A program made the translations under genes and the position numbers. A DNA stretch of 64,000 nt from Porticoccus sp963974675 (GTDB lineage: Bacteria; Pseudomonadota; Gammaproteobacteria; Pseudomonadales; Porticoccaceae), in NCBI GenBank assembly GCA_963974675.1, contig CAXBDQ010000012.1, forward strand, positions 1-64,000, given 5' to 3'. Under the pieces are notes generated by a model. It was given only the letters and a program-made list of their open reading frames with translations. It ran no database searches and was not told the DNA's origin. Below, piece by piece: positions 27,473 to 37,430 of the stretch (its first letter is position 1; each line of letters starts with the position of its first letter).

Positions 27473-28429
27473 TCAAACATCTTTTATTTGCTCGGCAAAA
27501 TATTCCCGGGCCACTGTAATATCGTTATGAATTTCTTCTACCATCATATCCAGAGAAGCAAACTTGGCCTCCTCCCGAACTTTGGCTTTAAACTCCACCT
27601 GGATTCTCCGTCCATAGAGCTGCTCGTCAAAGTCCAGCAAATGGACCTCAAGAACAGGCTTAATCAAATCGCCCACCGTGGGCCGAACACCCACGTTTGC
27701 CACACCGGGCAAACAGCGGTCACCCAGCAACACTTCTACCACATAGACACCACTCAATGGTGCCCGGTATCGGTTCAACTGGACATTAGCAGTGGGAATA
27801 CCCAACTGCCTACCAAGTTGTTGGCCATAAACCACGCGGCCTGTAATCCTGAATGGCTTACCTAACAATGTCTCAGCTAATGAAAAGTCAGCCTGCTCTA
27901 GCGCATGGCGAATACGTGTACTGCTAATACGCTCGCCCTGATATTCCAAAGTATGGGTATCCAGTACCTCAAAACCCTGCTGCTTACCAACCCGCTCTAA
28001 TAACTGGTGATTACCGCTACGATCATGGCCAAATCGGAAATCATCGCCCACCACTAGGCAACGAATAGCCAAACCAGAAATCAGTACTTGATCAATAAAA
28101 TCCATGGCCGACAGACTGCGTAGTGAGCGGTTGAATTGAAGGCAAAAAACCTGATCAACTCCTGCTTCAATAAACGCTTCAACCTTTTCCCGCAAACGCA
28201 TCAATCGAGCTGGCGCTTGCTCACCAGAGAAAAACTCTTGGGGCTGCGGCTCAAAGATCATCACCACTGATGGCAAACCAAGCTCAGCAGCCTTATCAAT
28301 CAACTGTTGAAGGATTGCCCGATGCCCACGATGAACACCATCAAAAGAGCCAATGGTTGCAACACAACCACCCTGGCTAGGCTTCAAATTATGCAAGCCA
28401 CGAATAAACTGTTTCTTTTCTTCGATCAC
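27473..28429 (-). CDS. ribF: Bifunctional riboflavin kinase/FAD synthetase
   Basis: Makes FMN and FAD from riboflavin. The N-terminal FAD synthetase (nucleotidyltransferase) domain begins FIRGLHNLKPSQGGCVATIG with GSFDGVHRGHRAIL and continues to SSTRIRHALEQ. The C-terminal riboflavin kinase domain begins at GRVVYGQQLGRQLGIPTANV. No ATG precedes FIRGLHNL, so a GTG at 28429 is chosen; a TTG at 28447 is an alternative, and neither has a clear ribosome site. Its stop overlaps the ileS ribosome site. Confidence 0.93.
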   Translation of the reverse strand: MIEEKKQFIRGLHNLKPSQGGCVATIGSFDGVHRGHRAILQQLIDKAAELGLPSVVMIFEPQPQEFFSGEQAPARLMRLREKVEAFIEAGVDQVFCLQFNRSLRSLSAMDFIDQVLISGLAIRCLVVGDDFRFGHDRSGNHQLLERVGKQQGFEVLDTHTLEYQGERISSTRIRHALEQADFSLAETLLGKPFRITGRVVYGQQLGRQLGIPTANVQLNRYRAPLSGVYVVEVLLGDRCLPGVANVGVRPTVGDLIKPVLEVHLLDFDEQLYGRRIQVEFKAKVREEAKFASLDMMVEEIHNDITVAREYFAEQIKDV

Positions 28430-28542
28430 TTGCTGCCGACATCGCAAAAACGAAGGCGAAATTATACCTACCCATAGGGATTAAAAACAGATTAGGGTCT
28501 GATTATATTGATGTTTGGAATTTTATAGATGTCTTGGCTCGC

Positions 28543-30138
28543 TTAGTGATGTTTAAGGTGTGAAGGTCTAAAGCCTCCCACCAGAAGAAATAGCACATAA
28601 GCCACAACACCTGCCCCACAGATCAAGCCCATCCAGCCGGCTCTCTGCCACCATAGCCATTCCGCCCAATCATTAAGGTTTAAAGTCAACCCATAGAGAG
28701 CAACACACATGGCAGTATTCGCCATTAGCGACATCAAAATAAATTTACGCCACCCAGGTTCTGGCGTGTAAACACGCCCTGTTCGCAAACCACGGAATAA
28801 CAAAATGGCGTTTAGTATGGCGGATAAGGAGGTGGCCAAGGCCAAACCCACATGACCAACCCCCCAATAGAAATGCAACGGTACCGCTAAAACAATATTA
28901 AGCACCATGTTCGTCACAAGAGCTATAACGCCTATACGCACAGGGGTTCTCATATCTTGGCGAGCAAAATATCCCGGCGCCAAAACCTTAATCAACATAA
29001 AGGCAACGAGTCCAGCTGCATAAGCACGCAAACTCAGTGTCGCCATTGCTATATCACGAGCGGTCATGGCATCCCCATAGTAAAACAATGTGAGCAATAT
29101 GGGTTCGGCCAAAATAATCAGTGCCAGTGCAGCGGGTATGGCGATAAGCAATATCATCCGTAACGCCCAATCCATAGTGGCGCTAAATCTCTCAAGGGTG
29201 TCTGCCGCATGCTGCCTAGATAGGCTGGGTAAGACTACGGTGGCAATGGCAACACCAAAAACACCCAACGGCAATTCAGACAAACGATCAGAATAGTAAA
29301 GCCATGAAATACTCCCCGTGGGAAGAAATGAAGCAATCATGGTGTCCAGCAACAAGTTTATCTGGCTCACGGAGACACCAAAAATTGCAGGCGCCATTAA
29401 CCGTAAAATTCGGGCCACACCCTCATCTCGCCAATCTAGCGTCGGCGATGGCACCATATGAATCTTCGCCAAAAATGGCAATTGAAAGAGCAACTGAACA
29501 ACACCTGCTGCCAACACCCCCCACGCCAAAGCATATACAGGCTCTTCAAACCACGGTGAGACAAAAATTGCCGCAACGATCAATGAAATATTTAAAAATA
29601 CCGGCGTAACCGCGGGAATTGCAAAGCGATCATAGCTATTGAGAATAGCGCCAGCCAAACCGGTAAGAGAAATCAACATCAGGTAAGGAAAAGTAATTCG
29701 CAACATGCCGCTGGCAGCAGCAAACTTATCGGGGTAATCCAGCCAAAAACCGAAGGCAAAAATCCCCGTCATCAGAGGGGACGCAATAACCACCAACACC
29801 GTGACGGCTATCAATATAGAACCCAAAGCACCAGCGACTTTATCTACTAGGACCTTAACTGCCGCTTGGCTGCCAGTCTCTCGGTACTCTGCCAAGACAG
29901 GAACAAATGCCTGTGAAAACGCCCCTTCAGCAAATAAACGTCGAAAAAAATTGGGAATTTTAAATGCCACAAAAAAGGCATCAGCCATCGCATCGGCGCC
30001 AATCACCCGGGCAAAAACGATATCGCGCAGCAAACCCAACACCCTGGATAGCATCGTCATGGAGCTGACCACACCGCTGGAGCGCAATAGTTTTGATGAT
30101 TTTACTGGCGGGGGTTTTGGTTCTTTCTCTCTATCCAT
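28543..30138 (-). CDS. murJ: Lipid II flippase MurJ (MviN)
   Basis: Inner-membrane MOP-superfamily transporter that flips lipid II for peptidoglycan synthesis. About 531 aa from the ATG at 30138 (a TTG at 30153 would add five residues), with a Pro/Lys-rich cytoplasmic N-terminus followed by SSGVVSSMTMLSRVLGLLRD and about 14 hydrophobic helices. The family motifs AFFVAFKIPNFFRRLFAEGAFSQAFVPVL and GVFGVAIATVVLPSLSR are present. First gene of the murJ-ribF-ileS-lspA-fkpB-ispH set, divergent from rpsT. Confidence 0.96.
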   Translation of the reverse strand: MDREKEPKPPPVKSSKLLRSSGVVSSMTMLSRVLGLLRDIVFARVIGADAMADAFFVAFKIPNFFRRLFAEGAFSQAFVPVLAEYRETGSQAAVKVLVDKVAGALGSILIAVTVLVVIASPLMTGIFAFGFWLDYPDKFAAASGMLRITFPYLMLISLTGLAGAILNSYDRFAIPAVTPVFLNISLIVAAIFVSPWFEEPVYALAWGVLAAGVVQLLFQLPFLAKIHMVPSPTLDWRDEGVARILRLMAPAIFGVSVSQINLLLDTMIASFLPTGSISWLYYSDRLSELPLGVFGVAIATVVLPSLSRQHAADTLERFSATMDWALRMILLIAIPAALALIILAEPILLTLFYYGDAMTARDIAMATLSLRAYAAGLVAFMLIKVLAPGYFARQDMRTPVRIGVIALVTNMVLNIVLAVPLHFYWGVGHVGLALATSLSAILNAILLFRGLRTGRVYTPEPGWRKFILMSLMANTAMCVALYGLTLNLNDWAEWLWWQRAGWMGLICGAGVVAYVLFLLVGGFRPSHLKHH

Positions 30139-30342
30139 GTCTTGATGATGCAAACTCGAAGTCTCTGCCTTGCCTTAAAATAAGTTGTACCAAAATCGAT
30201 CGTAGCGACTTTAACATATAGTGGCTTTAACACTATGATCATAGTCGCGTTGCCGCAACTACTAGGAATTATTACGAAAAACCTCAATATCACCCTAATC
30301 AATATCTAACCCCTTTATATTATTTTTTCAGCACAATGCATG

Positions 30343-30371
30343 TTGATCAATAGGGGTAAACGTTGTATATT
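30343..30371 (+). promoter_or_regulatory. Candidate sigma-70 promoter for rpsT
   Basis: TTGATC (30343-30348), 17-bp spacer, TATATT (30366-30371), about 45 bp before the rpsT start. Confidence 0.6.
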
Positions 30372-30417
30372 CCCGCGCCTTGAATTCAGACTCATTGGTA
30401 TAAAAAGGAGTACTTAG

Positions 30418-30687
30418 GTGGCTAACTCACCCCAAGCACGCAAAAGAGCGCGCCAGAACGAAAAAAGTCGCAAGCACAATGCCAGCCTGCGCTCCATGGT
30501 ACGCACTTACCTTAAAAAGACTTATGCGGCCATAGAATCAGGTGAAGCAGAAGCAGCGCAAGCGGCTTACAACGCGGTTGTACCTATACTTGACCGCATC
30601 GCCGACAAAGGTATTATCCACAAGAATAAGGCTGCCCGTCACAAAAGCCGCCTGAATGCTCAAGTTAAGGCTCTTGCCGCTAGCTAA
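30418..30687 (+). CDS. rpsT: 30S ribosomal protein S20
   Basis: Primary 16S rRNA-binding protein, 89 aa, highly basic. It starts MANSPQARKRARQNEKSRKHNASLRSMVRTYLKK, the family signature, and ends with KAARHKSRLNAQVKAL. The start codon is GTG with aaaggag (30404-30410) upstream. A non-ATG start is known for rpsT (UUG in E. coli) and is linked to autogenous translational control, so the GTG here may serve the same purpose. Monocistronic, with promoter and terminator visible. Confidence 0.97.
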   Translation: MANSPQARKRARQNEKSRKHNASLRSMVRTYLKKTYAAIESGEAEAAQAAYNAVVPILDRIADKGIIHKNKAARHKSRLNAQVKALAAS

Positions 30688-30719
30688 AAGTATTCTGCTT
30701 CCGACAATTGAAGCTCTTG

Positions 30720-30749
30720 AAAAAAAACCGGCGTTCTGCCGGTTTTTTT
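30720..30749. terminator. Intrinsic terminator of rpsT (bidirectional)
   Basis: Stem ccggc (30728-30732) and gccgg (30738-30742), loop gttct, with seven A before and seven T after. It may also end the minus-strand proB message. Confidence 0.88.
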
Positions 30750-30902
30750 GTGCGCCTATTAAACGACCCATCTAAATGAGCCATCGATTTCTGTAGGAAG
30801 GTAACAATAGGTAAAGCTATGTATTAGCCCAGATGAAAACTTGGCACACCCGGCCAGCCATTCTACTTAAGCCGCCTCACCATCTAACACAATTGCAACC
30901 AC

Positions 30903-32042
30903 TTAACTTAGCACCAAGTTATCACGATGAATCAATTCCTTATCATCACAATAACCTAATATTTCTGTAATCCTACTGCTGCTTTTACCAATAATCTGCC
31001 GACTTTCTGAAGCGCTATAATTAACCAATCCACGGCCCACTTCTGCACCAGACTCATCGACACAACGAACCATATCGCCTCGATGAAAATCACCCCCAAC
31101 GGATCGCACACCGACGGGAAGTAAACTCTTCCCCTGATCCTTCAACACGCGAACAGCCCCTGGATCCAGCACCAACGAACCGCAGGCTTGCAACCTACCG
31201 GCCAACCATTGCTTTCTAGCCGCAATGGGTTCCTTCTCAGCCACCAGCAATGTGCCTAGAATTTCACCCTCAAACAATCGAAGGATCGAATGATCTAAGC
31301 GACCACCAACAATTATGGTATTTGCACCGGAACGAGCCGCCAACTTTGCGGCTTTGAGCTTGGTAATCATACCTCCACGCCCCAAACTACCGCCGCCGCC
31401 AGCCAGCAAATCAAGCGCTGGATCCCCAGCATTGCCTTGGGAAATTAACTGCGCTTTTGGATTGTTTCTGGGGTCTGCATCGAAAAGACCATCTTGGTCC
31501 GTAAGAATCACCAACAAATCAGCATCAATGAGATTTGCCACCATGGCAGCCAGAGTATCGTTGTCACCAAAACGAATTTGATCCGTTACCACGGTGTCAT
31601 TTTCATTAATGATGGGCACCACGCCCAGTTCAAGTAGTGTTTGCAGTGTATTGCGGGCATTAAGGTAACGCTCACGATTTGAAATATCATCGTGATCCAA
31701 AAGAACCTGCGCTGTGTGCCGCTCATATTGCTGGAACTGGAATTCATAGGCTTGCACCAGCCCCATTTGCCCAACAGCCGCCGCCGCTTGCAGGCCATGA
31801 ATTGACGAAGGACGCTGACTCCAGCCTAGCCTAGACATTCCCTCGGCGACCGCACCAGAAGACACCATCACGACTTCAATGCCCTGCTCAAGCAAGGCCG
31901 CCACCTGCCCCACCCAGCCGGCAATAGCCTCGCGATCAAGACCACGGCCATCAGCCGTCAACAATGCGCTACCAATTTTTATGACCCACCGCTTGGCATT
32001 TTTCACCTTATGCCGGTCACTTACCTTATCTTGCTCGGCCAT
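30903..32042 (-). CDS. proB: Glutamate 5-kinase
   Basis: Phosphorylates glutamate, first step of proline synthesis. The 379-aa protein has an N-terminal amino-acid kinase domain (WVIKIGSALLTADGRGLD, VSSGAVAEGMSRLGW, IINENDTVVTDQIRFGDNDTLAAMVA, GRGGMITKLKAAKLAARSGA) and a C-terminal PUA domain (about 280-370, GSLVLDPGAVRVLKDQGKSLLPVGV). Downstream of obgE on the same strand, the order seen in Pseudomonas. Confidence 0.96.
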   Translation of the reverse strand: MAEQDKVSDRHKVKNAKRWVIKIGSALLTADGRGLDREAIAGWVGQVAALLEQGIEVVMVSSGAVAEGMSRLGWSQRPSSIHGLQAAAAVGQMGLVQAYEFQFQQYERHTAQVLLDHDDISNRERYLNARNTLQTLLELGVVPIINENDTVVTDQIRFGDNDTLAAMVANLIDADLLVILTDQDGLFDADPRNNPKAQLISQGNAGDPALDLLAGGGGSLGRGGMITKLKAAKLAARSGANTIIVGGRLDHSILRLFEGEILGTLLVAEKEPIAARKQWLAGRLQACGSLVLDPGAVRVLKDQGKSLLPVGVRSVGGDFHRGDMVRCVDESGAEVGRGLVNYSASESRQIIGKSSSRITEILGYCDDKELIHRDNLVLS

Positions 32043-32163
32043 ATCTATTCAGATGCTCGCACTATTATTTTTTATAGTTCTTTTGGTTCTTTTAAACTTT
32101 CAATAAAACACTAATTTTCAGTATAACGCTTAATTTTTCATAAACTTAGAGATGCTTCCTCAC

Positions 32164-33354
32164 TTATGGGCTATAAATAATTTCCACATCATGATCATCG
32201 TCGTCATCCCAATCATCATCGTCATCCTGATCAGTGGATTTTGGACGCGCACGCAATGCCTCAATCCGGTCTCTCGCTTCAGATTGCATCTTAGCCTGCA
32301 ACTCTCGCTCATGCTCAGCAACCTCGGGGTCCTCTCGCTCAGCTTCCCAACATTCTTCCAAGTGTTCCATAATATCTTGGCATAACAACAAAGTGCCGAC
32401 AGAACCCGATGCAGACACATAATATACAGGGCCTTCCCACTGTAATTTTTCCACCACTTCTTGGCAAAGTTGTTCCCTCTCACTCTCGGGCAACAAGTCG
32501 ATCTTATTTAATACTAACCAGCGATCACGCCCCCATAAAGTAGGACTAAATTGATCAAGTTCATTCTCAATAACATTAATATTGGCGGCTGGATCAGAAC
32601 CATCCGGCGGTAACATATCAACCAAATGTAACAATAACCGTGTTCTGGTTAAATGCTTTAAGAAGCGAATGCCCAAACCTGCCCCTTCCGCAGCACCCTC
32701 GACCAACCCAGGAACATCTGCAATGACAAAACTACGATATTTGTGTGGCTGAACCACACCCAAATTTGGCACTAACGTAGTAAAGGGATAGTCTGCCACC
32801 TTTGGACGAGCGGCAGAAACAGCGCGGATAAAGGTAGACTTACCAGCATTTGGCAACCCAACCAATCCCACATCAGCCAATACTTTCAGCTCTAACCGCA
32901 AATGTCGAAGTTCACCTTCTGTCCCAGATGTCGTTTGGCGAGGCGCACGATTGACACTGGATTTAAATCGGGTATTTCCTAGACCATGGTAACCAGCCTT
33001 CGCTACCATCAAGCGCTGGCCATTCGCCGTAATATCCCCCAGAACCTCTTCCGTGTCTTCATCAATGATAGTGGTGCCAACAGGCACCTTTAAAACAAGA
33101 TCTTCTCCTCCCCTACCTGTACAATTTTTAGAGCCACCGGCCTGTCCACTCTGGGCATTAAAATTACGCTGAAAACGATAATCGACCAAGGTATTAAGGT
33201 TATCGTCCCCTTCCAGATAGATACTACCGCCATCTCCACCATCACCGCCATCAGGACCACCTTTAGCAATAAATTTTTCGCGCCGAAAGCTCAAGCAACC
33301 ATTGCCACCGCGGCCGGCTTGTACGTGAATAGGTGTTTCATCAACAAATTTCAT
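32164..33354 (-). CDS. obgE: Obg-family GTPase ObgE/CgtA
   Basis: Ribosome-associated GTPase involved in 50S assembly and stress response. The Gly-rich Obg fold occupies residues 1-158 (FVDETPIHVQAGRGGNGCLSFRREKF). The G domain has GLPNAGKSTFIRA (G1), DVPGLVEGA (G3) and NKIDLLP (G4). The tail is strongly acidic (a run of Asp and Trp near residues 375-390), as in other proteobacterial ObgE proteins. Follows rplU-rpmA after a terminator and a 220-bp gap, so it probably has its own promoter as well. Confidence 0.96.
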   Translation of the reverse strand: MKFVDETPIHVQAGRGGNGCLSFRREKFIAKGGPDGGDGGDGGSIYLEGDDNLNTLVDYRFQRNFNAQSGQAGGSKNCTGRGGEDLVLKVPVGTTIIDEDTEEVLGDITANGQRLMVAKAGYHGLGNTRFKSSVNRAPRQTTSGTEGELRHLRLELKVLADVGLVGLPNAGKSTFIRAVSAARPKVADYPFTTLVPNLGVVQPHKYRSFVIADVPGLVEGAAEGAGLGIRFLKHLTRTRLLLHLVDMLPPDGSDPAANINVIENELDQFSPTLWGRDRWLVLNKIDLLPESEREQLCQEVVEKLQWEGPVYYVSASGSVGTLLLCQDIMEHLEECWEAEREDPEVAEHERELQAKMQSEARDRIEALRARPKSTDQDDDDDWDDDDDHDVEIIYSP

Positions 33355-33514
33355 TGGAGTAGGGCCATCAATATAGTTTAGGGGTTAAAGTCTTAAATCG
33401 ACTTCAAAAAATAGAGTATACAGTGTCTGATAGTGCGTTATCAGCCACCCATCGGGCAGATATTCAGCAAAACACACGCAAAAGCCGAACAACAAAACAA
33501 ATATAAACTTTAAC

Positions 33515-33543
33515 AACAAAAAAGCCCCGCAATGCGGGGCTTT
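33515..33543 (-). terminator. Intrinsic terminator of rplU-rpmA
   Basis: Stem gccccgc and gcggggc around loop aat (33531-33533). Read on the minus strand it ends in a T tract. Confidence 0.85.
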
Positions 33544-33578
33544 AACTTCAAAAAAAAGAAGTGTTCTAATTTATTGCC

Positions 33579-33836
33579 TTACGCAGTAACAATATTCACA
33601 TATTTACGGTTTTTTGGACCCTTAACAGTGAATTTTACTTCTCCAGGGGCTGTAGCAAAAATCGTGTGATCACGACCAATACCCACATTATTGCCGGGAT
33701 GGAATTTAGTGCCACGCTGACGAACAATAATGTTCCCAGATGCTACTTGCTCACCACCGAAACGCTTAACGCCTAGGCGTTTACTTTCCGAATCGCGACC
33801 GTTACGGGTACTACCACCAGCTTTCTTATGAGCCAT
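33579..33836 (-). CDS. rpmA: 50S ribosomal protein L27
   Basis: 85 aa; starts MAHKKAGGSTRNGRDSESKR, the conserved N-terminus that reaches the peptidyl transferase centre. Nineteen bases downstream of rplU. Confidence 0.97.
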   Translation of the reverse strand: MAHKKAGGSTRNGRDSESKRLGVKRFGGEQVASGNIIVRQRGTKFHPGNNVGIGRDHTIFATAPGEVKFTVKGPKNRKYVNIVTA

Positions 33837-33855
33837 GTCGTTCTCCTATCTAACC

Positions 33856-34170
33856 TTAACCAGCGCTAATGCTAGTAATTTTAACTTCGGTGAACCACTG
33901 GCGGTGGCCCATTTGTTTGCGGCTGTGCTTACGACGATTAAACTTGATAATTTTTACTTTATCAGCACGACCATGGCTCAATATTTCGCCTGTCACCTTG
34001 CCACCCTCAACAAGAGGTGCGCCAATTTTTATATTGTCGCCATCTGCGACCATCAGCACTTCATCAAAATTAATACTTTCACCTGTAGCCACATCCAGCT
34101 TCTCGAGACGCAGGAATTCACCTTCCTGCACACGATGCTGCTTGCCACCACTTTTAATTACTGCGTACAT
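33856..34170 (-). CDS. rplU: 50S ribosomal protein L21
   Basis: 104 aa; 23S rRNA-binding protein with MYAVIKSGGKQHRVQEGEFL at the start and KFNRRKHSRKQMGHRQWFT at the end, both family signatures. First gene of rplU-rpmA, divergent from ispB as in other gammaproteobacteria. Confidence 0.97.
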   Translation of the reverse strand: MYAVIKSGGKQHRVQEGEFLRLEKLDVATGESINFDEVLMVADGDNIKIGAPLVEGGKVTGEILSHGRADKVKIIKFNRRKHSRKQMGHRQWFTEVKITSISAG

Positions 34171-34248
34171 ATCATCAACTCCATATTCGCGTATGCCAGT
34201 TCGACGCCCTGAGAACGATTTCTCTAGGCCGGTTTTGCGAGGGCGGCA

Positions 34249-34277
34249 ATTCTAAGTCAAACCCCCCACTATCGCAA
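34249..34277 (-). promoter_or_regulatory. Candidate sigma-70 promoter for rplU-rpmA
   Basis: On the minus strand TTGCGA (34277-34272), 17-bp spacer, TAGAAT (34254-34249), about 80 bp before the rplU start. Confidence 0.5.
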
Positions 34278-34318
34278 GGAAAAATTGGCTTAAAATCCAG
34301 CAATAATGCGCCATTCAC

Positions 34319-34347
34319 TTGACAGCTCTCCCACCCAACCCTAGGAT
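34319..34347 (+). promoter_or_regulatory. Candidate sigma-70 promoter for ispB
   Basis: Consensus TTGACA (34319-34324), 17-bp spacer, TAGGAT (34342-34347), about 55 bp before the ispB ATG. Divergent from and not overlapping the rplU promoter. Confidence 0.6.
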
Positions 34348-34404
34348 GCCAACGCGTCCATATTTAGGGACAAAATCAATAAAACAAACGTACAGGGCTT
34401 TGGC

Positions 34405-35367
34405 ATGTTGCCGTTTCACCAAGTGGTTAAATCTGAGTTTGACCAAGTCAACGAATTGATCATTAACCGACTTAACTCTGAAGTAGGATTGGTAGAAAAC
34501 ATAGGCCAGTACATTATTGATGCAGGCGGCAAACGTCTAAGGCCGCTATTAGTCCTGCTTAGCGCCAATAGCTGTGGCTATCAGGGCTCTCAACATGCCG
34601 CGCTGGCAGCAATCATCGAGTTCATTCACACAGCCACACTACTCCATGATGATGTCGTCGACACCTCAGACCTCCGACGTGGCAGAGCAACAGCAAATGC
34701 CAAATTTGGCAATGCGCCGAGCGTACTAGTCGGTGACTTCCTCTATTCCCGCGCATTTCAGATGCTTGTTGAAATCGGCAACATGAATATCATGAAAATT
34801 ATTGCCGACACTACCAACATTATTTCTGAAGGAGAAGTTCAGCAACTTATTAATGCCGGCAATCCTGACACCAGCGAAGCTGCCTACAATGAAGTGATTC
34901 GCAAGAAAACAGCCCAGCTGTTTGACGCCGCGGCAGAAACCGGAGCTCTACTCGCTGGAGCCTCACCAAAACAGCAGGCCGCTATGGGTCGCTATGGCCA
35001 CCACCTAGGCATGGCATTCCAGCTAGTAGATGACGCGCTAGACTATAACGGCAACACCAAAGACTTAGGCAAAAATATTGGTGATGACCTTGCCGAAGGA
35101 AAACCAACACTACCACTCATCTATGCCATGAAAAACGGGACGCAAGAGCAAGCAACCCTTATTCGTCAAACTATAGAAGAAGGCGGGATCGAAAAAATGG
35201 ATGCTATTCTAGAGGCCATCAATACTACCGGCGCCCTAGCTTACACGATGAATTGTGCGAAGAAGCATGCCCTACAAGCTAAAATCTGCCTGAAGGATCT
35301 GCCTAACTCCCGCGAACAAAAAGCACTCCTTGAACTTGCCGACTTTTCCATTCAACGGACGTCCTAA
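34405..35367 (+). CDS. ispB: Polyprenyl (octaprenyl) diphosphate synthase
   Basis: Elongates farnesyl diphosphate with IPP to make the side chain of ubiquinone. The 320-aa protein carries both Asp-rich motifs, LLHDDVVDTSDLRRG and LVDDALDYNG, plus GGKRLRP and the KTAQLFDAAAETGALLAG helix. Chain length (C40 or C45) cannot be read from sequence with certainty. The divergent position beside rplU matches ispB. Confidence 0.94.
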   Translation: MLPFHQVVKSEFDQVNELIINRLNSEVGLVENIGQYIIDAGGKRLRPLLVLLSANSCGYQGSQHAALAAIIEFIHTATLLHDDVVDTSDLRRGRATANAKFGNAPSVLVGDFLYSRAFQMLVEIGNMNIMKIIADTTNIISEGEVQQLINAGNPDTSEAAYNEVIRKKTAQLFDAAAETGALLAGASPKQQAAMGRYGHHLGMAFQLVDDALDYNGNTKDLGKNIGDDLAEGKPTLPLIYAMKNGTQEQATLIRQTIEEGGIEKMDAILEAINTTGALAYTMNCAKKHALQAKICLKDLPNSREQKALLELADFSIQRTS

Positions 35368-35556
35368 CTCTGTTTGAGAACAGTTCACCTTGCCTGAAAA
35401 CCCGCCTAACTTTAGCCCACCTCTCCACAATGGAGGTACAACCCCTTATTTTCTGGACTTAACACTCAGATCAGATAAAATCCCGCCCTTCGACCCAAAA
35501 TCATAAAATCTGAAAAGCTCAGGGTAACGAGTTAGATAGCAGAGGCCAATTAATCA

Positions 35557-36087
35557 ATGACGACCTTCATTCCACAATCGCAGAACTCATACACCCGTGA
35601 GGAAATTATTGCTTGTAGCCAAGGAAAACTGTTTGGCGAAGGTAATGCCCAGCTACCCGGCGATAATATGCTGATGGTGGACAGAATTACCCATATTCAT
35701 GCGGGTGAAGGTAAATTTGGCAAGGGAGTCATGACTGCTGAGCTAGACATCCGACCAGACCTCTGGTTCTTCGGATGCCACTTTGAAGGTGATCCAGTGA
35801 TGCCGGGATGCCTTGGTCTCGATGCCATGTGGCAGCTCACTGGTTTTTTTCTGGCATGGAAGGGCAACCCTGGACGCGGACGCGCATTAGGATCGGGAGA
35901 AGTAAAATTCTTTGGCCAGGTCCTGCCAGAAGCCAAACTGATCACTTACCGTATTGATGTTTCACGGATTGTTGAACGCAAGCTAAAAATGGTGATCGCT
36001 AACGGCACTGTCTCTGTCGATGGCCGTGAAATTTATACCGCCAAAGACCTCAGGGTTGGCTTATTTGAATCAACTGACAACTTTTAA
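35557..36087 (+). CDS. fabA: 3-hydroxydecanoyl-ACP dehydratase/isomerase FabA
   Basis: Dehydrates 3-hydroxyacyl-ACP and isomerises trans-2 to cis-3-decenoyl-ACP, the branch point to unsaturated fatty acids. The 176-aa protein has the catalytic His in FFGCHFEGDPVMPGCLGLDAM and the GSGEVKFFGQVLP segment. It is followed 67 bp later by fabB, the usual pair in gammaproteobacteria. No clear FabR or FadR operator was recognised upstream. Confidence 0.96.
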   Translation: MTTFIPQSQNSYTREEIIACSQGKLFGEGNAQLPGDNMLMVDRITHIHAGEGKFGKGVMTAELDIRPDLWFFGCHFEGDPVMPGCLGLDAMWQLTGFFLAWKGNPGRGRALGSGEVKFFGQVLPEAKLITYRIDVSRIVERKLKMVIANGTVSVDGREIYTAKDLRVGLFESTDNF

Positions 36088-36154
36088 TACTTTCGATTAT
36101 AATTAATCCTTTAGATGACAATGACCGGATTTTTTACCGGCATAGGGGTAGGCA

Positions 36155-37369
36155 ATGAAACGCGTGGTAATTACCGGAATGGGGATTGTCTCCTGCTTAG
36201 GTAATGACAAAGAAACTGTCACTGAGTCTTTGCGAGAATGTAAATCAGGCATAGCCTTCAGAGAAGACTTCAAGGAAATGGGGCTACGTTGCAACGTAGC
36301 AGCCAAACTGGATCTCGATGTGGCAGAACATATTGATCGCAAAGTTCTGCGCTTCATGGGGCCTTCTGCTGCCTATGGTTACATTGCTATGGGCCAGGCC
36401 ATTGCTGATGCAGGGCTAACCGAAGATCAGGTCTCCAATGTACGCACCGGGCTGGTTATGGGCTCTGGTGGCGTTTCAGGTGAAATGTTCACTGAAACCA
36501 TTGATGTCATGCGCGAACGCGGTATCAAGCGAGCGGGCCCTTATAGGGTGACACAAATCATGGCAAGTACTGTTTCTGCTTGTCTCGCAACCCCTTACAA
36601 AATCAAGGGAACCAACTATTCTATCTCGTCAGCCTGCGCGACAAGTGCCCACTGTATTGGCCACGCTATGGAATTAATCCAAATGGGCAAGCAAGATATG
36701 GTTTTTGCTGGCGGCGCAGAAGATATGCACTGGTCAATGGCTGGTATGTTTGATGCAATGGGTGCCCTATCCAGTAAATACAATGACACCCCAGAGCTGG
36801 CCTCCCGCGCTTATGATGCTGATCGTGACGGTTTCGTTCCTGGTGTTGGCGCTGGCTGCTTGGTCGTAGAAGAATTGGAACATGCGCTTGCACGTGGCGC
36901 GACGATTTACGCAGAGATTGTTGGTTATGGTGCTACATCAGATGGCTATGACATGGTAGCGCCCTCCGGTGAAGGAGCAGCGCGCTGTATGGAAATGGCC
37001 ATGGAAACCACAGATGGCAGTATTGACTACATCAACACTCATGGCACCAGCACACCAGTGGGTGACCTAGCAGAACTGAAAGCAATAAGGGCTGTTTTTG
37101 GCGATAAGGCCCCCCCCATCAGCTCCACCAAATCACTTTCAGGGCATGGTTTAGGTGCAGCGGGTGCTCAAGAAGCTATTTTTAGCCTGCTGATGATGCA
37201 GAATGACTTTATCTGCGCATCAGCCAATCTTGATACAATTGACCCAGAGGCCGCGGATTTACCCATCGTTGCCAAGCGTATAGACAACGCCAACTTGCAG
37301 CGAGTTATGTCCAATAGCTTTGGTTTTGGTGGCACAAATGCATCGTTGGTTTTACAAAAATATAGTTAA
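36155..37369 (+). CDS. fabB: Beta-ketoacyl-ACP synthase I FabB
   Basis: Condensing enzyme required for elongation of cis-unsaturated acyl-ACPs. The 404-aa thiolase-fold protein has nucleophile Cys in SSACATSAHCIGHAMELI, and His residues in NTHGTSTPVGD and SGHGLGAAGAQEA, plus the C-terminal SFGFGGTNASLVL. Directly after fabA, which favours FabB over FabF. Confidence 0.96.
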   Translation: MKRVVITGMGIVSCLGNDKETVTESLRECKSGIAFREDFKEMGLRCNVAAKLDLDVAEHIDRKVLRFMGPSAAYGYIAMGQAIADAGLTEDQVSNVRTGLVMGSGGVSGEMFTETIDVMRERGIKRAGPYRVTQIMASTVSACLATPYKIKGTNYSISSACATSAHCIGHAMELIQMGKQDMVFAGGAEDMHWSMAGMFDAMGALSSKYNDTPELASRAYDADRDGFVPGVGAGCLVVEELEHALARGATIYAEIVGYGATSDGYDMVAPSGEGAARCMEMAMETTDGSIDYINTHGTSTPVGDLAELKAIRAVFGDKAPPISSTKSLSGHGLGAAGAQEAIFSLLMMQNDFICASANLDTIDPEAADLPIVAKRIDNANLQRVMSNSFGFGGTNASLVLQKYS

Positions 37370-37396
37370 CTCGCTCGGCTGGACGCAAAGTGGCAC

Positions 37397-37430
37397 AAAA
37401 AAAGGGAGAGTTTTAGCTCTCCCTTTTTTT
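37397..37430 (+). terminator. Intrinsic terminator of fabAB
   Basis: Stem gggagag (37404-37410) and ctctccc (37417-37423), loop ttttag, A tract before and seven T after. Confidence 0.88.
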